64,000 nucleotides of DNA from Euphorbia lathyris (taxonomy: Eukaryota; Streptophyta; Magnoliopsida; Malpighiales; Euphorbiaceae). The position numbers were made by a program, and so were the translations under genes. The stretch spans positions 86,861,001 through 86,925,000 of the forward strand of contig NC_088913.1 of assembly GCF_963576675.1 (NCBI RefSeq), given 5' to 3'. Each line of letters opens with the position of its first letter. The stretch's first letter is position 1. Below the pieces are notes generated by a model. The model had not been told where the DNA came from and made no database searches. It worked only from the letters and a program-made list of their open reading frames with translations. Shown in pieces: positions 10,606-22,622 of this stretch.

Positions 10606-10880
10606 TTGATAAAGCGTATACTTGATTACGAATATGGTTTGATAAAGTCTAATTTTGATGAAACGTTGTTCGATTTAATTCGTTTTGATGAAACGTTGTT
10701 CGAGTTTATTCGTTTTGATGAAACGTTGTTCGAGTTTATTCGTTTTGATAAAACGTTGTTCGATTTGATTCGTTTTGATAAAGCGTTGTTCGATTTGATT
10801 CGTTTTGATAAAACGTTATACGATTTGATTCATTTTGATAAAACGTTATACGATTTGATTCGTTTTGATAAAATGATTTA
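10606..10880 (+). repeat. 30-bp minisatellite inside the LTR
   Basis: About eight copies of a unit close to CGTTTTGATAAAACGTTGTT followed by CGATTTGATT. Because 30 is divisible by three the array reads as an open frame, but it is not a gene. Shorter versions lie at 27590-27715 and, inverted, at 42743-42935. Confidence 0.85.
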
Positions 10881-11285
10881 TACATATTAAATTATATAGT
10901 AATAAATTGAAATATATAATTAAACTATTAGTGTGTCATGCAACGTGTCAATATGTTAAAACGGGTTAATAAGTTAAGAGAACTACCTAAAATAGGTAGA
11001 ACTACGTGGCTTTGATTTCCGATTTAAAAGATTAAAAGATGTTCGGGATACGTAGGAAGCTCGATAGAATTATCGAGTCCAGGCCAAATAATTAAATAAA
11101 TTTTTATATTTTAGAATATAGGTTCGGGTTTCAGGCTGTTCGAAGTTCGTTATCCTATATTCCGTTCATACCGATGCCGTTTAGGGTCGGGTGTGACATG
11201 TAACATTAAGACAACATGTGTCCTCCATGTGTCATGTAGCATATAATGAAGTGTGACATGTGTATTAAATTTAGAGTATTTATAT

Positions 11286-12242
11286 GGGGATTTTATAGGA
11301 GGGTTCGGGTTCTCCAACTCATTAAAAGGATCCTCCATACATAAATTGACACCTGTCTGGTATTTATGCTAAATCATCTATTAATAAATAAATAAATAAA
11401 TCCTCTTTTTTTATCTGCAATTGATCGTTCACGTTGTCTCCACGATCTCCACCATCAGCTCATCATCAAACTTCATCCACCGCCCCGACGATCTCCACCA
11501 CCGTCCTCTGGTGGTCACCGTTTTCTATCTCCTACCAGAAATTCATCAGTTTTCTCATGGGTTCAGTTATAAATTTCAGTAGCAGAGAGAGGGAATCGAT
11601 GTTCTGATATCTTGATCATTGTATTTGTTTTGTGGTTCAATGAATCTTTCTTACATATTATATTGCTGCCATAATCTCTTGATTAAACCACTGATATCCT
11701 TAATTTTCATTCATCATTCCTTATCATCTACTTTAATTAATTTCACAGACTACCTGTGTTAATTACAAATTTGTCTCTACTATTTAAGATCTCATAAGTT
11801 GAATTAACAACTCTGAATTTCTTGGGCTTAAAGTATTCTTGACAAGTAGTTCGTGATATTAGCAAACAGAATATAATTTTGCAGTATTTGATCATGGAAA
11901 ATTAACAATGGTTTCTTTAATAATTTGAACAAGTAGGAAAGGAAGAGAAGCTTATAAAAAGAATCCAAAATTTATAGCAGAGCCTATGACAGAACCGATG
12001 AATTTCCGGTTAGAAATAGAAAACTGTAAAAGCACCAGCGGGTGGTGAAGTTTGTTGACAACGGTTGATGAAGATAGATTATGCAGAATAACGTGAACGT
12101 CAATTGTAAATAAGAAAGAGGGTTTTTTGTTTTTTTTTTTTTTTGTTAATAGATGATTTAGCATAAATATTAGACAGGTGTCTATTGATGTATGGAAGGT
12201 CCTTTTAATGAGTTGGAGAACCCGGACCCTCCTATAAGATCC
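11286..12242. mobile_element. Non-autonomous MULE-like element, 957 bp
   Basis: Long terminal inverted repeats (at least 110 bp: 11286-11395 and about 12140-12242), opening GGGGATTTTATAGGAGGG on the left and GGATCTTATAGGAGGG on the right when read inward. A 9-bp duplication, tatttatat, is at 11277-11285 and 12243-12251, the length made by Mutator-like transposases. The inverted similarity continues imperfectly inward (around 11420 and 12090). Its centre contains no transposase and no frame that I recognise. Confidence 0.85.
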
Positions 12243-12412
12243 TATTTATATGAGTGACGGAGAAAAACACAAGTTCTTTTAAAAGGGGATGCTCTTTGGT
12301 AGTTGCATACTTCAATTCTCAAGATAGAAAAAAACTAGTAAGTTTAATGAATTGATTTTATTCTAATGGTTTTGATGCAATTAAATTGTTCATATATTAT
12401 AAGTAGAGATAT

Positions 12413-13034
12413 GCGCCTATTGGTGTGAAAATTGTCTCGAACAACCAATTCGGATTTATCCAAGGTAGAAATATTCACCATTGTATTGTAGCGGCTTCAG
12501 AAGGGGTGAACATGTTGAAAAAAGACTGCTTCGGAGGTAACATGGCATTAAAAATCGACATCAGGAAAGCTTTTGATACGCTTAACTGGAATTTCCTCCT
12601 GGCTGTCCTTGAAGCTTTTGGTTTTAACCTTCAGTTTAGAAATTGGGTTCTTGAAATCCTTAGATCCTCTCGGATATCAATTATGCTTGGTGGTAGCCCT
12701 AAGGGTTATTTCGGTTGTTCTTGTGGTGTCCGTCAGGGTGACCCCCTCTCACCGATCTTATTTGGAATTGCGGAAGATTTTTTCAGCAGATGGATCATGA
12801 AACTTGAACAGGAGGGAAGGTTTAAACCTATGTTCTACACGGGGCAAACATATTTTCCATCGCATCTGCTTTACGCAGACGACATGTTACTTTTTGGTCA
12901 AGCCTCGTTGTGCAATATGAGATGTGTAAAAGATATATTCGACTTCTATGCATCCATTTCAGGTCAACATGTAAATTGGGAGAAATCGGAAGCCTTTTTT
13001 AGCAATTCCATCTCCGCGAGCGGTAGACACAGAC
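12413..13034 (+). pseudogene. LINE reverse transcriptase, first segment
   Basis: Encodes the finger and palm of an L1 reverse transcriptase: NNQFGFIQGRNI, ALKIDIRKAFDTLNW, GVRQGDPLSPILF and the catalytic LLYADDMLLFG, followed by ISGQHVNWEKSEAFF. This enzyme primes on nicked chromosomal DNA. The ORF breaks at the SIRE insertion; the next residues of the domain resume at 24471. The endonuclease and ORF1 are lost through 5' truncation. Confidence 0.9.
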
Positions 13035-14376
13035 CTTTCCACAGGATTTTGATTTGACAAAATTATTTAAGTACAATTAAATATTGTATAACACACTAAG
13101 TTTAAATGCTTTGATTTATTGTTACTAATGTGTTTGTTCAATGTTGAGTTTATAATTGTTATAAGACATAAAGTTCATAAGGCCCAAGCCTTATATAAAA
13201 GTCAAAGCCCAAGTCAAACAAGGCCAAGACCACTCAGCCCGCGTATTACAAAACGCTGCCGTTGAGTGTTGAAACGCAGCTGAGCAAAGAAGGATCCAGA
13301 AGATCCACGTAGACAACTTCGGTAAGAAGCTGCTGAGCTGTCTCGATAAAATGTACAAGACAGCCGCTGAGCACAAGGCAACTTCCAGACCAAGTATTTC
13401 CTCTTTCAGTAAAGAACAGAAGACGCATGAAGCTGTCTGTTTGACATTACCTGAATTGGAGGAACATACTGCCACACTGACCGAAGAACAGAAGATGCTG
13501 GAATCTGATTGGCTAAGAGAACTGTTGAACAGACTGAGTGAAAACGACATGAAGCAGTTTCCCTCCAACGGTTATTTCGAAATTCAAAATAACCAGATGC
13601 CCTCATAGCTCTCTATAAATAAAGCTTTCAGAATCCTCATTATACACAGAACTTTGAGCAAAAGCCGTTACGCTGACCAAAAGCATACAAAAGTTCTGCA
13701 TCCAAAAGCAAAGCAAATCTTACACTACAATTTCATATCTGTGTAAAATTCTAGAGTGATTGATCTTCAATCATCTAAGGTGTTCTAGCAATTGTTGTTT
13801 AGGACAAATCTTAATCATTTCTAGAATTAGAAAGGAGAAGCTGAGTACTCGGTTTTAGTACTTAGTGAATTAGAATAGAAGTGAGTAGAGGTATAGAGGA
13901 AGGTACTCTTGTTATACTCAGCTTCTGATTTGTAAAGGGTTTTTGAGTCTCTACCTTTAAAGAGCTCAGTAGTGAATTTGAAAGCTCGGAACGTGTTCTG
14001 GGGACAGGACGTAGGCTTAGAAGAAGCCGAACCTGGATAACTCCACTGAGTGAAGTATTTCTAACCCTCAACTCCTTAATATATTGCTTGCTTAATATAA
14101 ACTAAAAACTGACCAAGTAAAGAGGTCAAGCTGAGTTGTGCGCTGCAAACGACTTAGTTCAGGAATAGACTCTAAGTGCTATTTCCTGACTTAAGTAACG
14201 AAACTGACCTAGTCACCAGTTGACTAAGCCAGTGTCTTGCTGATTACTCAGCGCCGCTGTCATATACTCTTTTCTTAAGTAAAAGAAGTTTGCCCTAATT
14301 ATTTAAAAAGGTCAAATAGTTCCTAACCCCCCCCCCCCCCTTGGAACTATATTTGCAACCTTACAAGGGGCCAACA
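13035..14376 (+). repeat. 5' LTR of the SIRE element
   Basis: Starts within the sequence TTTCCACAGG (the opening TGTTGAAACACT of the 3' LTR is not matched) and ends CCAACA. A TATA-like CTATAAATA is at about 13612-13620 and a 14-base C-run at 14327-14340, which is seven in the other LTR. Confidence 0.85.
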
Positions 14377-14378
14377 AG

Positions 14379-14390
14379 TGGTATCAGAGC
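14379..14390 (+). other. Primer-binding site of the SIRE element
   Basis: TGGTATCAGAGC, complementary to the 3' end of plant initiator methionine tRNA, two bases after the LTR. Confidence 0.9.
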
Positions 14391-14438
14391 CAAAAAGCTC
14401 ATTGCTAAAGGTCTAACAACCTTGAGTTGATCCATACC

Positions 14439-16192
14439 ATGGGCGAAAACAGCACTCGGTTTCTCCCTGGAAACCAGACAACTTAGATATTACCTGAGGG
14501 GCTGTCCATTACTAGGCCTCCCCTATTCTTCGGGTCAAACTATACCTTTTGGAAGAATAGGATGAAGAACTTCATTCAAGCTACAAACATGAGTGCCTGG
14601 CTATCTATAGTCTAAGGCCCGTTTGTACCTGTGAAAGTTGTTGCTGGCCAGTCAGTTTTAAAAGCTGAGGTTGAATGGACAGAGGATGATCTCAAGAAGC
14701 TACAAAATCATGCTTCGGCTATAAATATGCTTCACTGTGCGCTGGATGCTGCAGAATACAACAAAATATCAGGTTGTGAGTCAGCACAGGAGATCTGGAA
14801 GAAGCTGGAGGTCACCTACGAAGGAACCAACAAGGTGAAGAGTCCAAGGTGAACCAGCAGATGAGACTGTACGAGCTGTTCGAAATGAACAATGATGAGG
14901 GGATTTCTGAAATGAATGCAAGATTCACCAACATCATAAATGAGCTCAAAAGACTTGGAAAAATCTTCACTGAGGAAGAACAAGTCAAAAAGATACTCAG
15001 GAGTCTTCCTAAAGACTGGCAAGCCAAGAAGACAGCCGTTGAAGAAGCTCAGGATTTAACCACCTACAAATATGATGAACTCATCGGCTCACTGCTGACC
15101 CATGAGATATCTATGAAGAATTTCGAGGTGAAGGAAAAATCCTAAGACAAGAAGCAAAAGTCACTTGTCATGAAAGCTGACTCAACTGATGATGGCTCAA
15201 CTGACGTTGAGGAGATGGCTATGTTCACAAGAAAAATGAAGAGGCTGTTCAAAAGAAATAACAAATACTCCAAAAAGCCTTATAGAAAGTTTGATAAGTA
15301 TAAGGCTGACTCAAGCGACAGCAAATACAAAAAGGACAGCTCAAAGCCCATTACATGCTTTGAGTGCCATCAAACTGGCCACATCAAGTCAAGCTGCCCA
15401 ACGCTGAGGAAAGACAAAAAGAATGGCAAGAAGGCAATGGTGGCAACTTGGAGTGACAGTGATGATTCTTTATCAACTGAAGCTGAGGCCACAGAGTCAG
15501 CGAAGATATGCTTCATGGCTGACGAACTTGCTGAGCCATGCATTTCTGAGCATGCTGACCAATCTGATGAGTCAGATAATGAAGAGCAATCTAATGAGGT
15601 AATCTCACTCTCTCAACTCAGAAATGAAATGGGTAATGCCCTGAGTGATCTCTATACACTTGTCAAAAAGTGTAACAAGAAGATTAAAGCACTCAGCCGG
15701 CGATGTGATGAAGTAGAAGAGGTCAAACTAAGTGACCTCAGATACCTTCTTCAGGACAACTCAGTTCTGCATGAAAATATGAAAGTCATTCATGAGTCTG
15801 TCTCTGAAGTCCAGTCAGTTTCAAAGAAACTGAGGAAGGACGTCACAACCATCCAGAACCAATTAAAGGTTCCAAACAAAAACAATTCTCCTCTGAGAAC
15901 TCAGTATCAAGGTACTCAGTACCAAGGTACTCAGCAGAGACGAAATCCCCAGCGTAGAGTCCAGTGTGACTTTTGTGGAAAGTTAGGACACACCACTAAG
16001 GTGTGCTGGCACGCTCAGCACTGGGGTGCTGACAAGTCAGTAAAGAATCCTAAACAGAAGGTCAGTTGTGACTTCTGTGGAAAAAGTGGCCATACTGTCA
16101 ATATATGTCGCCACAAAATAAAATATGATGCTTTACCTGTTGAACCTAACAAGCCAGGACCCAAAAAGAATTGGGTACCTAAAGGAAACTGA
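14439..16192 (+). pseudogene. SIRE gag, degenerate
   Basis: GAG would form the virus-like particle and bind RNA. Residues along the frame give the UBN2-type capsid part (14631-15142), an acidic Ser/Asp-rich linker, a coiled-coil-like stretch around 15600-15860, and three CCHC knuckles: CFECHQTGHIKSSC (about 15356), CDFCGKLGHTTKVC (about 15965) and CDFCGKSGHTVNIC (about 16069). The reading frame is broken by stops near 14484 and 14610, a single-base frameshift near 14840 and a stop at 15143-15145. It cannot make a full protein. Confidence 0.85.
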
Positions 16193-16233
16193 TCACAATG
16201 CAGGTAAGCCTGAGATGTGCCGAGAAGTAAAAA

Positions 16234-19200
16234 ATGTGGTATATTGACAGCGCATGCTCAAGGAATATAACGGGTGATGAAACTCAGTTCATCACGTTTG
16301 AACGTAAACGAGGAGGAAGCGTAAGTTTTGGAGACAACAGAAAGGGTAAGATAGTAGGATCAGGCACCGTTGGAGGTAATCCCACTATTGAATCTGTCTC
16401 CCTAGTCAGCGGACTCAAATATAACTTACTCAGCGTAGCTCAGCTATGTGACAATGGGAGAAAAGTTATATTTGATGATACTGGATGTAAAATATATGAG
16501 GGAAAAACAAATGAGTTGATTTTAACTGCCCCTCGGATAGATAACGTCTTTATGCTGAACCTAGAAAAGAAATTTTCAAAAACTGTATGCTTAGTCACAA
16601 AGGAAGAAAATTCCTGGCTATGGCACAGGAGACTTGGTCATGTAAGCATGGACCTCCTGGCCAAATTAGCAAGAAAGCAATTGGTTGAGGGACTGCCTGA
16701 ACTTAAATTTCAAAAAGATCAACTATGTCACGCTTGCCAAGCTGGAAAACAAACCAAACAATCTTTTCATAGTAAAAACATTGTCTCAACTAAACGTCCG
16801 TTAGAGTTACTACACTTGGATCTCTTTGGTCCAGTCCAGCCGCTGAGTCTGGGTGGAAGAAGATTTTCCCTGGTCATTGTAGATGACTTCTCTCGGTATA
16901 CGTGGGTTATCTTGCTGACCAGCAAGGATGAGACCTTTGAGACATTTTCAAATTTGGTTAGAAAAATTGAAAATGAAAAAGACCTAAAATTAGCTCATAT
17001 CCGTAGTGATAACGGTGGAGAATTCAAAAACCAAAAGTTTGTTGAATTCTGTGAAGCCAGCGGCATTGACCATAATTTTTCTGCTCCTAGAACACCTCAG
17101 CAAAATGGGGTTGTAGAAAGGAAGAACAGAACTCTAGTTGAAATAGCCAGGACAATGCTGGATGAGCATAGGCTTCCAAAGTATTTTTGGGGAGAAGCTG
17201 TTAACACAGCATGCTATATTCTCAATAGGGCTCTAGTTAGACCTATACTTAAGAAAACCCCTTATGAACTTTGGAAAGGACGAAAGCCCAATATTGGATA
17301 CTTTGGTGCCTTTGGCTGTAGATGTTTCATTTTAAATACCAAAGATAGCTTAGCCAAATTTGATTCAAAAGCTGATGAGGCTATCTTTCTAGGCTACTCA
17401 ACAAACAGCAAAGCATACAAAGTTTTTAATAAGAGAACCCAAGTATTAGAAGAGTCTATACATGTGCAATTCGATGAAACTGACCCTGCAGGAAGATACC
17501 ATCCGCTGATAGAAGATGAACCAAACTCAGCACCTGCTGATCAAGAACCAGCTACTGAGTCCTTCACAAAACGGCTGACCAAGAGTAAGAGTGAACCTAA
17601 AATTGTTTTCACTGACCAATCTACTTCTGCAGAGAATGTTGAAACACGAATAGAACAAGACACGAATCTACCCAAGGAGATAAGAGTCCCAAGAGGGCAT
17701 TCAGAAAATGCAATTCTTGACTCAGCTGGAAATACCCTGATGACAAGGAATCAACTCAGGAAGTATCTCGGCAATGTAGCCTTCGTCTCAGTTCAGGAGC
17801 CGAAGAACTTTGCTGAAGCTGAGCATGACGAATTCTGGATGAATTCCATACAAGAGGAACTCAACCAATTCAGGAGGAATAATGTATGGGAGCTAGTGCC
17901 ACATCCAAGGAGCCAAAAGACCATTGGAACAAGATGGGTCTTCAGGAACAAGCTGGATGAACAAGGAAACGTGGTCAGAAACAAAGCAAGACTTGTAGCT
18001 CAGGGCTACAGTCAGCAAGAAGGTATTGACTACGGTGAGACCTTTGCCCCAGTGGCAAGGCTAGAAGCAATTAGGATTTTATGTGCATATGCATCTTATA
18101 TGAATTTTAAACTGTTTCAAATGGATGTTAAGAGTTCATTTCTTAATGGAGTGATAAACGAGGAAGTCTAAATCAATCAGCCTCCAGGGTTTGAGGATCC
18201 TAAGTTCCCAAACCACGTTTATAAACTCAAAAAGGCTCTGTATGGCCTCAAGCAAGCACCACGTGCTTGGTATGAGAGGCTGACCAACTTCTTACTGACT
18301 AGAAACTATGTCAGGGGTCAAGCTGATACAACCTTATTCATTAAGAGAAAGGGTAAAGATACCCTGCTGGCTCAAATATATGTAGATGACATTATATTTG
18401 GTGCTACTAATGAATCTATGTGCAAGGAATTTAGTAAGCAAATGCAGACCGAGTTCGAAATGTCAATGATGGGAGAACTCAACTTCTTCCTTGGACTTCA
18501 AATCAAACAAGGAAAGAATGGCATCTTCATCAGTCAAACCAAATATGCCAAGGAGATATTAAAGAAATATGAACTAGAACACTGCAAGCTAATATCCACT
18601 CCTATGGGCACTGACACTGTCCTCTGCGCTGACGAAAATGGTAAGTCAGTAGACAGCAAGTTGTACCGAGGTATGATTGACTCTTTACTTTACTTAACAG
18701 CAAGTAGGCCGGACATTCAGTTCTCAGTATGTTATTGTGCTAGATATCAGGCTAACCCTAAGGAATCCCATTACATAGCTATAAAAAGGATCCTTAGATA
18801 TTTGCAAAGCTCAGTGAATGCAGGCTTGTGGTATCCAAATACTCATGACTTTACACTCATCGGATACACTGACGCTGACTATGGACGGGACAAGCTGGAA
18901 AGAAAAAGCACCTCTGGAGGATGCCATTTCTTAGGAAGCTGTCTTGTATCTTGGTTCAGCAAGAAGCAGGCGTCAGTAGCCCTGTCTACCACTGAAGCTG
19001 AGTACATTGCTGCTGGAAGCTGTGTTGCTCAAGTCCTATGGATTAAGCAACAACTTGAAGATTATGGTGTTCAAACAAAGACAATTGAAGTTAAATACGA
19101 CAACAAAAGTGCAATTGACCTCTCAAAGAACCCAATCCAGCACAGTAGGATGAAGCATGTCAGCATAAGACATCACTTCATCAGAGATCATGTACTCAAG

Positions 19201-19326
19201 GAAGAAATCAAGCTGACCTATGTGCCAACAGATGAGCAGCTTGCTGATATCTTTACAAAGCCTCTAGCACGAGAGCAATTCAGCATACTGAGAGAAGCCA
19301 TTGGTATGTTTAATCCACTGTCTTAA
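16234..19326 (+). pseudogene. SIRE pol polyprotein, one nonsense codon
   Basis: The frame from [13 protein letters not shown] (protease active site, DSA in place of the usual DSG) runs through integrase, reverse transcriptase and RNase H. Integrase shows the zinc finger (WHRRLGHVS... CHACQAGKQ) and D-D-E residues in [16 protein letters not shown] and [11 protein letters not shown]. Reverse transcriptase shows [38 protein letters not shown] and the catalytic IYVDDIIFG. RNase H shows GYTDADYG, STTEAEYIA, YDNKSAIDLSKNP and a C-terminal LADIFTKPL. A TAA at 18169-18171 interrupts it just before the QPPGFEDP segment. A further stop (16228-16230) lies directly before the first ATG. Confidence 0.92.
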
Positions 19327-19802
19327 ATTCCTAAGTACAAATGTGATATAATGCATGCTGAATGTTAACATGCTGAGTGTTTAAAGATTATCTGTTAAAA
19401 TCACATGCCAAGTAACTAATGCACACTGAGTAAGTTATCTCAGACCGAGTAACTAATTACTCTCACTATCCGTTGCACAAAACTGACTACTCAGAATATG
19501 GAACGTTTGTAACAATAAATGCTGAGTAAAAGTAATCATTAGCATTCAATACAAACGCACGCGTAATGACACCTGTACAACGCATGCGCCGTATATGTCA
19601 TAAAGTGTCATAAATGTTAGGATTTCTGCCGATTGGACAACCCAAGGGTAAAACCGACCTAAATTCAAACGGAAACCCTAATTGTAAAGTCTATAAATAG
19701 TGGGTATTTCCCCACTACTTTCTTTTTACGCGTACTGAACTTTCAAAAGCTTCAGAATTCCTTAAGAACTTAAGTCCTAAATTCACACACTTCTCTCCCA
19801 AA
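19327..19802 (+). promoter_or_regulatory. Inter-ORF region with internal TATA promoter candidate
   Basis: 475 bp between pol and the third ORF. It contains GATTGG (an inverted CCAAT), a telo-box-like AAACCCTAA at about 19674 and a consensus plant TATA, CTATAAATAG (19691-19700), 103 bp before the ATG. A pyrimidine-rich stretch follows at the distance expected for a start site. This would allow a separate transcript of the third ORF. The promoter role is inferred. Confidence 0.5.
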
Positions 19803-22622
19803 ATGACTAAAGCCTCCTTCAACATCTCCGGTGCCAGTCGTTCCAAGACCACCACCGATGAACAAACAACCAACAATCCCTCAACTCAGCTTTCACCCTC
19901 CAAAGCTGCTGGTCATGGCAAAGAAAAAGCCATTCAAGCTCAGGGGAAACCAGCTAAACCTAGACAATACATTCGAGTATTCGAGAATGTACGAGAATGG
20001 AAAGTGGAACCTTCTCGCTGGGTATCCCAGACCTTCATCGACTCAGAACAACCGTTCTGTGATTGGATCAAGAACAACGGCTGGACTGAGTTATTCTCCC
20101 TACGGTTCCCAACCTACCCTGACTTGGTTATGGAATTCTACCATAACCTCAAAGCTGATGCAAGAGACCATGACTATCTAGTCACTGAAGTTAGGGGAAA
20201 GACCATCTTCATCAACCCAACTTATTTGGGATCCCTACTCAGCCTCAAGACTGAGGGTGCTGAGTTAAGAAGGAATGGTGACCAGGAGGACATCTATTAT
20301 GATGAAACCTTCTATAAGCCTGCTGGGTACATTGGAGAAGTATCCAGCTCGTCTATGGGTCAGCATCAGAAGATGGCCCACTTCCTGCTGGTCCAACTGA
20401 TCTACCAGAAGGTCAACTGCACCAGCTCAGTGTCCCACTTCGAGATTTGCTTCATCTGGCATATGCTGACCTACAAGCCGATCAACATGCCAGTGTTTCT
20501 AGTAGCTGGATTCCTGCGCAACACAAATAATCTTAGGCTAGGCTCACTGATCACTAAGATCTTAGTTGATCATAAGGTTGACCTACAAGGAGAAACTTGT
20601 GTAAAGGGATCTGAGATCACAGCAGCATCACTGCGTGCTCTCAAGTTCAATCAGCCTTTAAAGAAGGGAAAATTCATTGAGCAGCCAGAAGAGCAAGCTG
20701 AAGAACAGCTACCTGCTGAGGTAATTGTTCCAGCCAAAGGAAAAAGGACAAAAGCTCCAGCTATCCGAAAAAGGAAGCCTACTGGTACCCCATCCAAGGA
20801 AGCTGAGCCTAAGTCCAAGAAGTCCAAATCGGCTATTGAGTCAAATCAAGACCATACGCAGTCAGCCGAAAAACGCAGCAAGCAAGATGAGCCTGCAACT
20901 GAGGATACAACTGATCCTCCTCAAAAGAAGCAGAAGACTTCTACCCTTTCACCCATCAATGTCCTTCCACTTGACTTCGTTGTCACCACGGACTCGCATT
21001 ATGCTCAGCATCATGCTGAAGAAACTGAGCAACGGGAAGATGAAGTGGACCTAGACGAACATTTCGTCTCTCAGCTCGAGGAAGAGCTTGAAAACGACGA
21101 TACTGAGGATGAAGGGAATGCACAAGAGCAAGAGGAAGAAGCTGACTCTGAAGAGACAGCTAGTGCAGATAATTAAGCTGACCAAGCTCACACTGAGTCA
21201 GCTGATGGAGTTGAACAACAACAAGAGCAAACTGACCAGCACACTGCTGATCAGAATGTAGAAGGTTCTCCATCTCAAGCTAATGTAAATCAAGCTGACC
21301 CTCCTCTTGTATAGAAGACAAGAAGAAGACTGGTAAAGGCAAGCATCCTAGACCAACCGGTCGGCACCCCAGTGAATGATCCTTCAAAGATCAAAATGAC
21401 ATTCTTTCGAAAGTCAAATCCTTCTGCACCATCTACTCAGCCTTCACCAGCAGCAGAAAAACAAGCCTCTGTTTCTACTCAGGAACAAGCCGAACAAACT
21501 ATCTCTGCAAACCCACCAATCCAAACCGAGTAAAATCTCGAAGACAACTCAGTACCAGTCAGTTCTGACCCTATCCAACCTGACTGCACAACTGAGACTG
21601 TACCTGCCGACCCAACAAACACACAATCAACACATGTGCAGAACACAATAATAACTCCAGTCACTGACCCAGCAACTTCTTCTCTATCCGGTCAAACTGC
21701 TATCCATCCAATCTCTCAGGCCACTGTAAATGTCACTGAGTCCAGTCAACGAATCATTGACTCAGTACAGGCTCTGATTAGAGATATTCAGCACTCCACT
21801 CCTCCTCCTCCTTCCATCTCACACGTCGAAACTACTCAGCCTTCTCAAGTAACTCAACTTCTCAATGAAGTTAAGGAACTCAAGGATCTGCTGAGTACTT
21901 TACTATCTTCACAAGCACAGCAAGCTATGCAGGATTCAATTGCTAAGCTGGCTGAGATCCAGCTGACAATGGTACAGTGCCTCACTTCTCTATCTTCCCA
22001 AATCCAGAATCTGTCAGCTGCGAACCCAAATCTCGCCACTTCCTCTGAGTTAAAGATATTGTTTGCTCAGCTTCATACTGAACAGAACAAGACCAATGCA
22101 CAGCTCGCAAACACATCCCAATGCTCGATGGAGCAACTCAGTGAGGCAGTTCGTCTACTCAATCTGCATAAAGAAGAAATGGACACCGAAAAGCTCAAAC
22201 AGGATCAAATACTGACCACTTCCCAGAAGATATTTGACCATGTTAGACACACTAATCTTCAGCGCGAGCACTATGATACTTCACTTCTCAAAACCTTCCA
22301 CAACTCCTTTGCTGCGCTGACAGACACAATCACATGGCTGGGAAAAGGCCAAGCCTATGTGCTCAGTATGCTTAGCGCTGCTGACATTGGTATTCATCCT
22401 GATGTCCTCAGCAACGGTGCTCCTATTTTCGATGGGTTAGACGAAAGTGCTGATCGATTGAAGACCTTCTCTGATGAGCTCACTAGAGCTGTTCTTTTGG
22501 ACTCCTTCAAGCTGCCTCCACCCGGTGCTGGCAAAACGGGGGAGAAGAAAGATCAGCGAAGAACTCAAGCTGAAGACAACAGTCAGCAAAAGAAGAAGAA
22601 ATGGATAGTCATTAAAACTTAG
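19803..22622 (+). pseudogene. SIRE third ORF (post-pol), about 940 codons with three stops
   Basis: One frame runs 19803-22622, broken by TAA at 21174, TAG at 21312 and TAA at 21531. Residues about 60-280 form a globular region (SRWVSQTFID..., ...FPTYPDLVMEFYHNL, ...VRGKTIFINPTYLGSLL) that resembles the 'putative plant transposon protein' domain found after pol in many SIRE-like elements. Then come a lysine-rich segment, an acidic segment, and, after the stops, a Ser/Thr/Pro/Gln-rich stretch and a helical coiled-coil-like region (about 21830-22260). There is no clear signal peptide or membrane anchor, so calling it env-like rests on position only. Function unknown. Confidence 0.75.

Larger units (their letters stand above)
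8126..11198 (+). mobile_element. Solo LTR nested in the previous one
   Basis: TGTCACGTGTC start, GGGTCGGGTGTGACA end, 5-bp duplication tgtaa at 8121-8125 and 11199-11203. It carries a LINE fragment (8449-8970), a (TA)n run (9348-9381) and a 30-bp minisatellite (about 10606-10880). Without the LINE it is about 2.5 kb. Confidence 0.88.

Noticed and set aside
10640..10870. Regular 30-bp repeat resembling a CRISPR array
   Set aside because: No distinct spacers: the units abut directly. This is plant DNA and an LTR.
10606..10890. 94-codon ORF with a repeated FDETLFDLIR-like motif
   Set aside because: It is the 30-bp LTR minisatellite read in frame; the inverted and shorter arrays in sister LTRs show that it is not protein-coding.
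13351..13608. 85-codon ORF (and its antisense frames), repeated at 23447-23842
   Set aside because: Lies wholly within the SIRE LTR and is repeated because the LTR is repeated; length differs between copies (85 versus 131 codons).
19803..22622. Calling the SIRE third ORF a viral-type envelope gene
   Set aside because: No signal peptide, membrane anchor or fusion-type segment can be seen; only the position is env-like.
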